Positions 61,408-64,000 of a stretch of DNA of 64,000 nt are shown here, one piece after another. Made by a program: the position numbers and the translations under genes. The DNA comes from Paracoccaceae bacterium (GTDB taxonomy: Bacteria; Pseudomonadota; Alphaproteobacteria; Rhodobacterales; Rhodobacteraceae). Numbering within the stretch: the stretch's first letter is position 1; the number at the start of each line of letters is the position of its first letter. The notes beneath the pieces are model-generated. The model did no database searches and was not told where the DNA came from. It saw only the letters and a list, made by a program, of their open reading frames with translations. Where the stretch lies: positions 49,734 to 113,733 of the forward strand of contig JANQPC010000051.1 in NCBI GenBank assembly GCA_028285485.1, in the 5' to 3' direction.

Positions 61408-63753
61408 ATGAGCAGTGCCATCGACGACCCGGAGAAGGCCCGCGCGCTGGCAGAACCGCTTCGCCGAGCTATCGGCGAGCGCTATCTGACCTATGCGCTT
61501 TCCACCATCATGCACCGCGCGTTGCCCGATGCGCGCGACGGGCTGAAACCTGTGCATCGCCGGATCCTCTACGCGATGCGGGAACTTCGGCTTTCGTCTT
61601 CCGGCGGGTTCCGCAAATCCGCGAAAATTTCGGGCGATGTGATGGGCAACTATCACCCCCATGGCGATGGCGCGATCTACGATGCCATGGCGCGGCTCGC
61701 GCAGGAATTTACCATCCGCTACCCGCTTGTGGATGGGCAGGGGAACTTCGGCAATATCGATGGCGATAACCCCGCCGCGAGCCGTTACACCGAGGCGCGG
61801 CTCACAGATGTGGCCGAAGCGCTTCTGGAAGGGCTCGACGAAGATGCCGTCGATTTCCGCGACAATTACGATGGCACGCTCACCGAACCGGTCGTGCTGC
61901 CCGCGACCTTCCCGAACCTCTTGGCCAACGGCTCTTCGGGGATCGCGGTGGGGATGGCCACCAACATCCCGCCCCATAACATCGCCGAGCTCTGCGATGC
62001 CTGCCTGCATCTGATCAAAACCCCCGATGCGCGCGACGATACGCTGCTGAATTACGTGCCCGGCCCCGATTTCCCCACCGGCGGGATCATCGTGGAACCG
62101 CGCGAGCAGATCGCCCAGGCCTATCGCACCGGGCGCGGCAGCTTCCGGCTGCGCGCCCGCCATGCGGTTGAGGATATGGGGCGTGGGCAGTGGCAGATTG
62201 TGGTCACCGAAATCCCCTACCAGGTGCAGAAATCGAAGCTGATCGAGCGGATCGCCGACCTGATCCAATCGAAGAAGGTGCCGATCCTTGCCGATGTGCG
62301 GGATGAGAGCGCCGATGACGTGCGCATCGTGCTCGAACCCCGGTCGAAGAATGTCGATCCGGAGGTGCTGATGGGCATGCTCTTCCGCAATTCCGATCTG
62401 GAGCTGCGGGTTTCGCTCAACATGAATGTGCTGATCGACGGGCGCACTCCGAAAGTATGTTCAATGAAGGAGGTGCTGCGCGCCTTCCTTGATCACCGCC
62501 GCGAAGTTCTGATCCGCCGCTCGCGCCACCGGCTGGATAAGATCGACCACCGGCTTGAAGTGCTCGAAGGCTTCATCACCGCCTTTCTCAACCTCGATCG
62601 GGTGATTGAGATCATCCGCTATGACGAGCAGCCGAAGCCCGCGCTGATGCATCAGGATTGGTCTGCCGTGCCGCCGCGGGCGGAAAGCGAGGCCGATTAT
62701 ATCTCGCCCCTCGGGGGGGCAGGCGATCCGGACCTGGGGCTGACCGAGGTACAGGCCGAGGCGATCCTCAACATGCGCCTCCGCGCTTTGCGCCGCCTTG
62801 AGGAGATGGAGCTGAAGGCGGAATACGACAAGCTGCTGATCGAGCGTGCGGCGCTGGAGGATCTTCTGGGCGATGCGGCCCTGCAATGGGATCGGATTTC
62901 CGAACAGATCCGCGAAACGAAGAAGCGCTTCGGCAAGGATCACGCGCTGGGGCCACGCCGCACCGATTTCGCGGAAGCGGCTGAGTTCGAGGAAGTGCCG
63001 CTGGAGGCGATGATCGAGCGCGAGCCGATTACGGTTGTCTGCTCTGCCATGGGCTGGATCCGGGCGATGAAGGGGCATATCGCGCTCGACCAGGAACTCA
63101 AGTTCAAGGATGGCGATAGCGGGCGCTTTGTCTTCCACGCCGAAACCACGGATAAGATTCTGCTTTTTGGCTGCAATGGCCGCTTCTACACGCTCACGGG
63201 GGCAAACCTGCCCGGCGGGCGCGGGATGGGCGAACCGGTGCGCCTGATGGTGGATCTGCCCAATGAGGCAGAGATCGTGGCGCTCTTCATCCACCGCCCC
63301 GGCGCGAAAGTCATCGTGGCCTCAAGCGCCGGGGATGGCTTTGTCGTGGCTGAAGACGAGATCGTGGCCCAAACCCGCAGCGGCAAGCAGGTGCTCAACG
63401 TCAAGGAGGGCGTGGTGGCCAAGGTCTGCGCGCCGGTGGCGGGCGATACCGTGGCGGTGGTCAGCGAGAACCGCAAGCTTCTGGCCTTCCCGCTGAGCGA
63501 GCTGCCGGAGATGACCCGCGGCAAAGGCGTGCGGATCCAGAAATACAAGCAGGCCAGGGGGAAACAGGGCGTTCTTGAACTCGATGGCGGGCTCTCGGAT
63601 CTGACAACCTTCCTGCTGGCCGAAGGGCTTGCCTGGCCGATGCCCAACGGCGCCACGCGGCGGGAGGGCGATATGTCAGGCTGGGTGGCCAAGCGCGCCG
63701 GCGTCGGCAAGGCGCCGCCCCACGGCTTTCCCCGCTCCAACCGCTTCGGCTGA
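61408..63753 (+). CDS. parC: DNA topoisomerase IV subunit A
   Basis: 781 residues from the ATG at 61408. An in-frame ATG at 61363 would leave only 11 bases to the divergent SDR start, too little for promoters, so the downstream start is preferred. The catalytic Tyr is in [31 protein letters not shown] and [18 protein letters not shown] match the quinolone-resistance region, and a C-terminal beta-pinwheel domain follows. With ParE it decatenates daughter chromosomes. Ser-Ser-Gly in the GGFRKSAKI region is the common type. Confidence 0.96.
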   Translation: MSSAIDDPEKARALAEPLRRAIGERYLTYALSTIMHRALPDARDGLKPVHRRILYAMRELRLSSSGGFRKSAKISGDVMGNYHPHGDGAIYDAMARLAQEFTIRYPLVDGQGNFGNIDGDNPAASRYTEARLTDVAEALLEGLDEDAVDFRDNYDGTLTEPVVLPATFPNLLANGSSGIAVGMATNIPPHNIAELCDACLHLIKTPDARDDTLLNYVPGPDFPTGGIIVEPREQIAQAYRTGRGSFRLRARHAVEDMGRGQWQIVVTEIPYQVQKSKLIERIADLIQSKKVPILADVRDESADDVRIVLEPRSKNVDPEVLMGMLFRNSDLELRVSLNMNVLIDGRTPKVCSMKEVLRAFLDHRREVLIRRSRHRLDKIDHRLEVLEGFITAFLNLDRVIEIIRYDEQPKPALMHQDWSAVPPRAESEADYISPLGGAGDPDLGLTEVQAEAILNMRLRALRRLEEMELKAEYDKLLIERAALEDLLGDAALQWDRISEQIRETKKRFGKDHALGPRRTDFAEAAEFEEVPLEAMIEREPITVVCSAMGWIRAMKGHIALDQELKFKDGDSGRFVFHAETTDKILLFGCNGRFYTLTGANLPGGRGMGEPVRLMVDLPNEAEIVALFIHRPGAKVIVASSAGDGFVVAEDEIVAQTRSGKQVLNVKEGVVAKVCAPVAGDTVAVVSENRKLLAFPLSELPEMTRGKGVRIQKYKQARGKQGVLELDGGLSDLTTFLLAEGLAWPMPNGATRREGDMSGWVAKRAGVGKAPPHGFPRSNRFG

Positions 63754-63844
63754 GCCGGATTCGGGCGCCGCGCACCCCCGGGGCGATTGGCGGGCCGCCG
63801 CGCCGATCAGGCGCTTGATTTTCCGCCATCGACTCATTAGCTAG

Positions 63845-64000
<156 letters not shown>

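Overview
The window is GC-rich, densely coded DNA that reads as the chromosome of an alphaproteobacterium of the Rhodobacteraceae (Roseobacter/Rhodobacter type). The evidence is the chvI-chvG-hprK-rapZ-PTS IIA-HPr gene order beside pckA, a PduO transferase next to a small HIG1-type membrane protein, parC followed by tuf, and a formate dehydrogenase cluster carrying DUF3305, DUF3306, DUF6494 and DUF6505 genes. This assignment rests on gene content and order recognised by eye; no database search was run.

Region 1 (1-16.8 kb) is a respiratory formate dehydrogenase island. A minus-strand operon runs DUF3305, DUF3306, TorD-like chaperone, short Tat-signal subunit, catalytic alpha subunit (Cys type, not Sec), four-cluster Fe-S beta subunit, cytochrome b gamma subunit, a WD40-cytochrome c fusion, a 41-residue membrane peptide and a trypsin-like protease cut by the window edge. 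Opposite it lie a 661-residue polyferredoxin, a binding-protein-like domain fused to cytochrome c, the module DUF6494-Mrp-lipoate ligase-like-DUF6505, and a tungstate ABC transporter (tupBCA). The transporter suggests a tungsten cofactor for this enzyme.

Region 2 (17.0-46.9 kb) is the most interesting part: about 27 genes forming a catabolic locus of unknown substrate. It has a peptide-type ABC importer (binding protein, two ATPases, two permeases) and a GntR/FCD regulator. A tightly overlapping eight-gene minus operon encodes two DUF4438 proteins, an Ldh-family dehydrogenase, a creatinase-like M24 hydrolase, an amidohydrolase, an aminotransferase, an orphan TIM-barrel glycosidase-like protein and a dihydropyrimidinase/allantoinase-like enzyme. 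A thirteen-gene plus operon encodes an M32 carboxypeptidase, a second aminotransferase, a VOC protein, an aspartoacylase-like enzyme, a PuuE-type allantoinase homologue, an AllA-type ureidoglycolate lyase homologue, a DapA-like aldolase, an epimerase-like protein, two Gfo/Idh/MocA dehydrogenases, an SDR, an M20 and an M14 peptidase. The same TGTCGACA palindrome lies in three intergenic regions of this locus, each time 41-44 bases downstream of a GCTTGAC promoter-like element on the minus strand. This points to one regulon, probably under the local GntR protein. Import followed by C-N bond hydrolysis, transamination and oxidation of a cyclic or N-substituted amide or peptide-like compound is the simplest reading.

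Region 3 (47.1-54.6 kb) holds tRNA-Gln, pckA, the ChvI/ChvG two-component system, and a regulatory PTS branch (HprK, RapZ, IIA, HPr), followed by an acyltransferase. Three 10-base repeats spaced 20-21 bases apart lie between pckA and chvI.

Region 4 (54.7-64 kb) is ordinary core genome: 3-hydroxybutyryl-CoA dehydrogenase, a DUF6473 protein, ETF alpha and beta, a hemolysin III family protein, a small hypothetical protein, cob(I)alamin adenosyltransferase, a HIG1-type protein, an SDR, parC and the first 33 codons of tuf.
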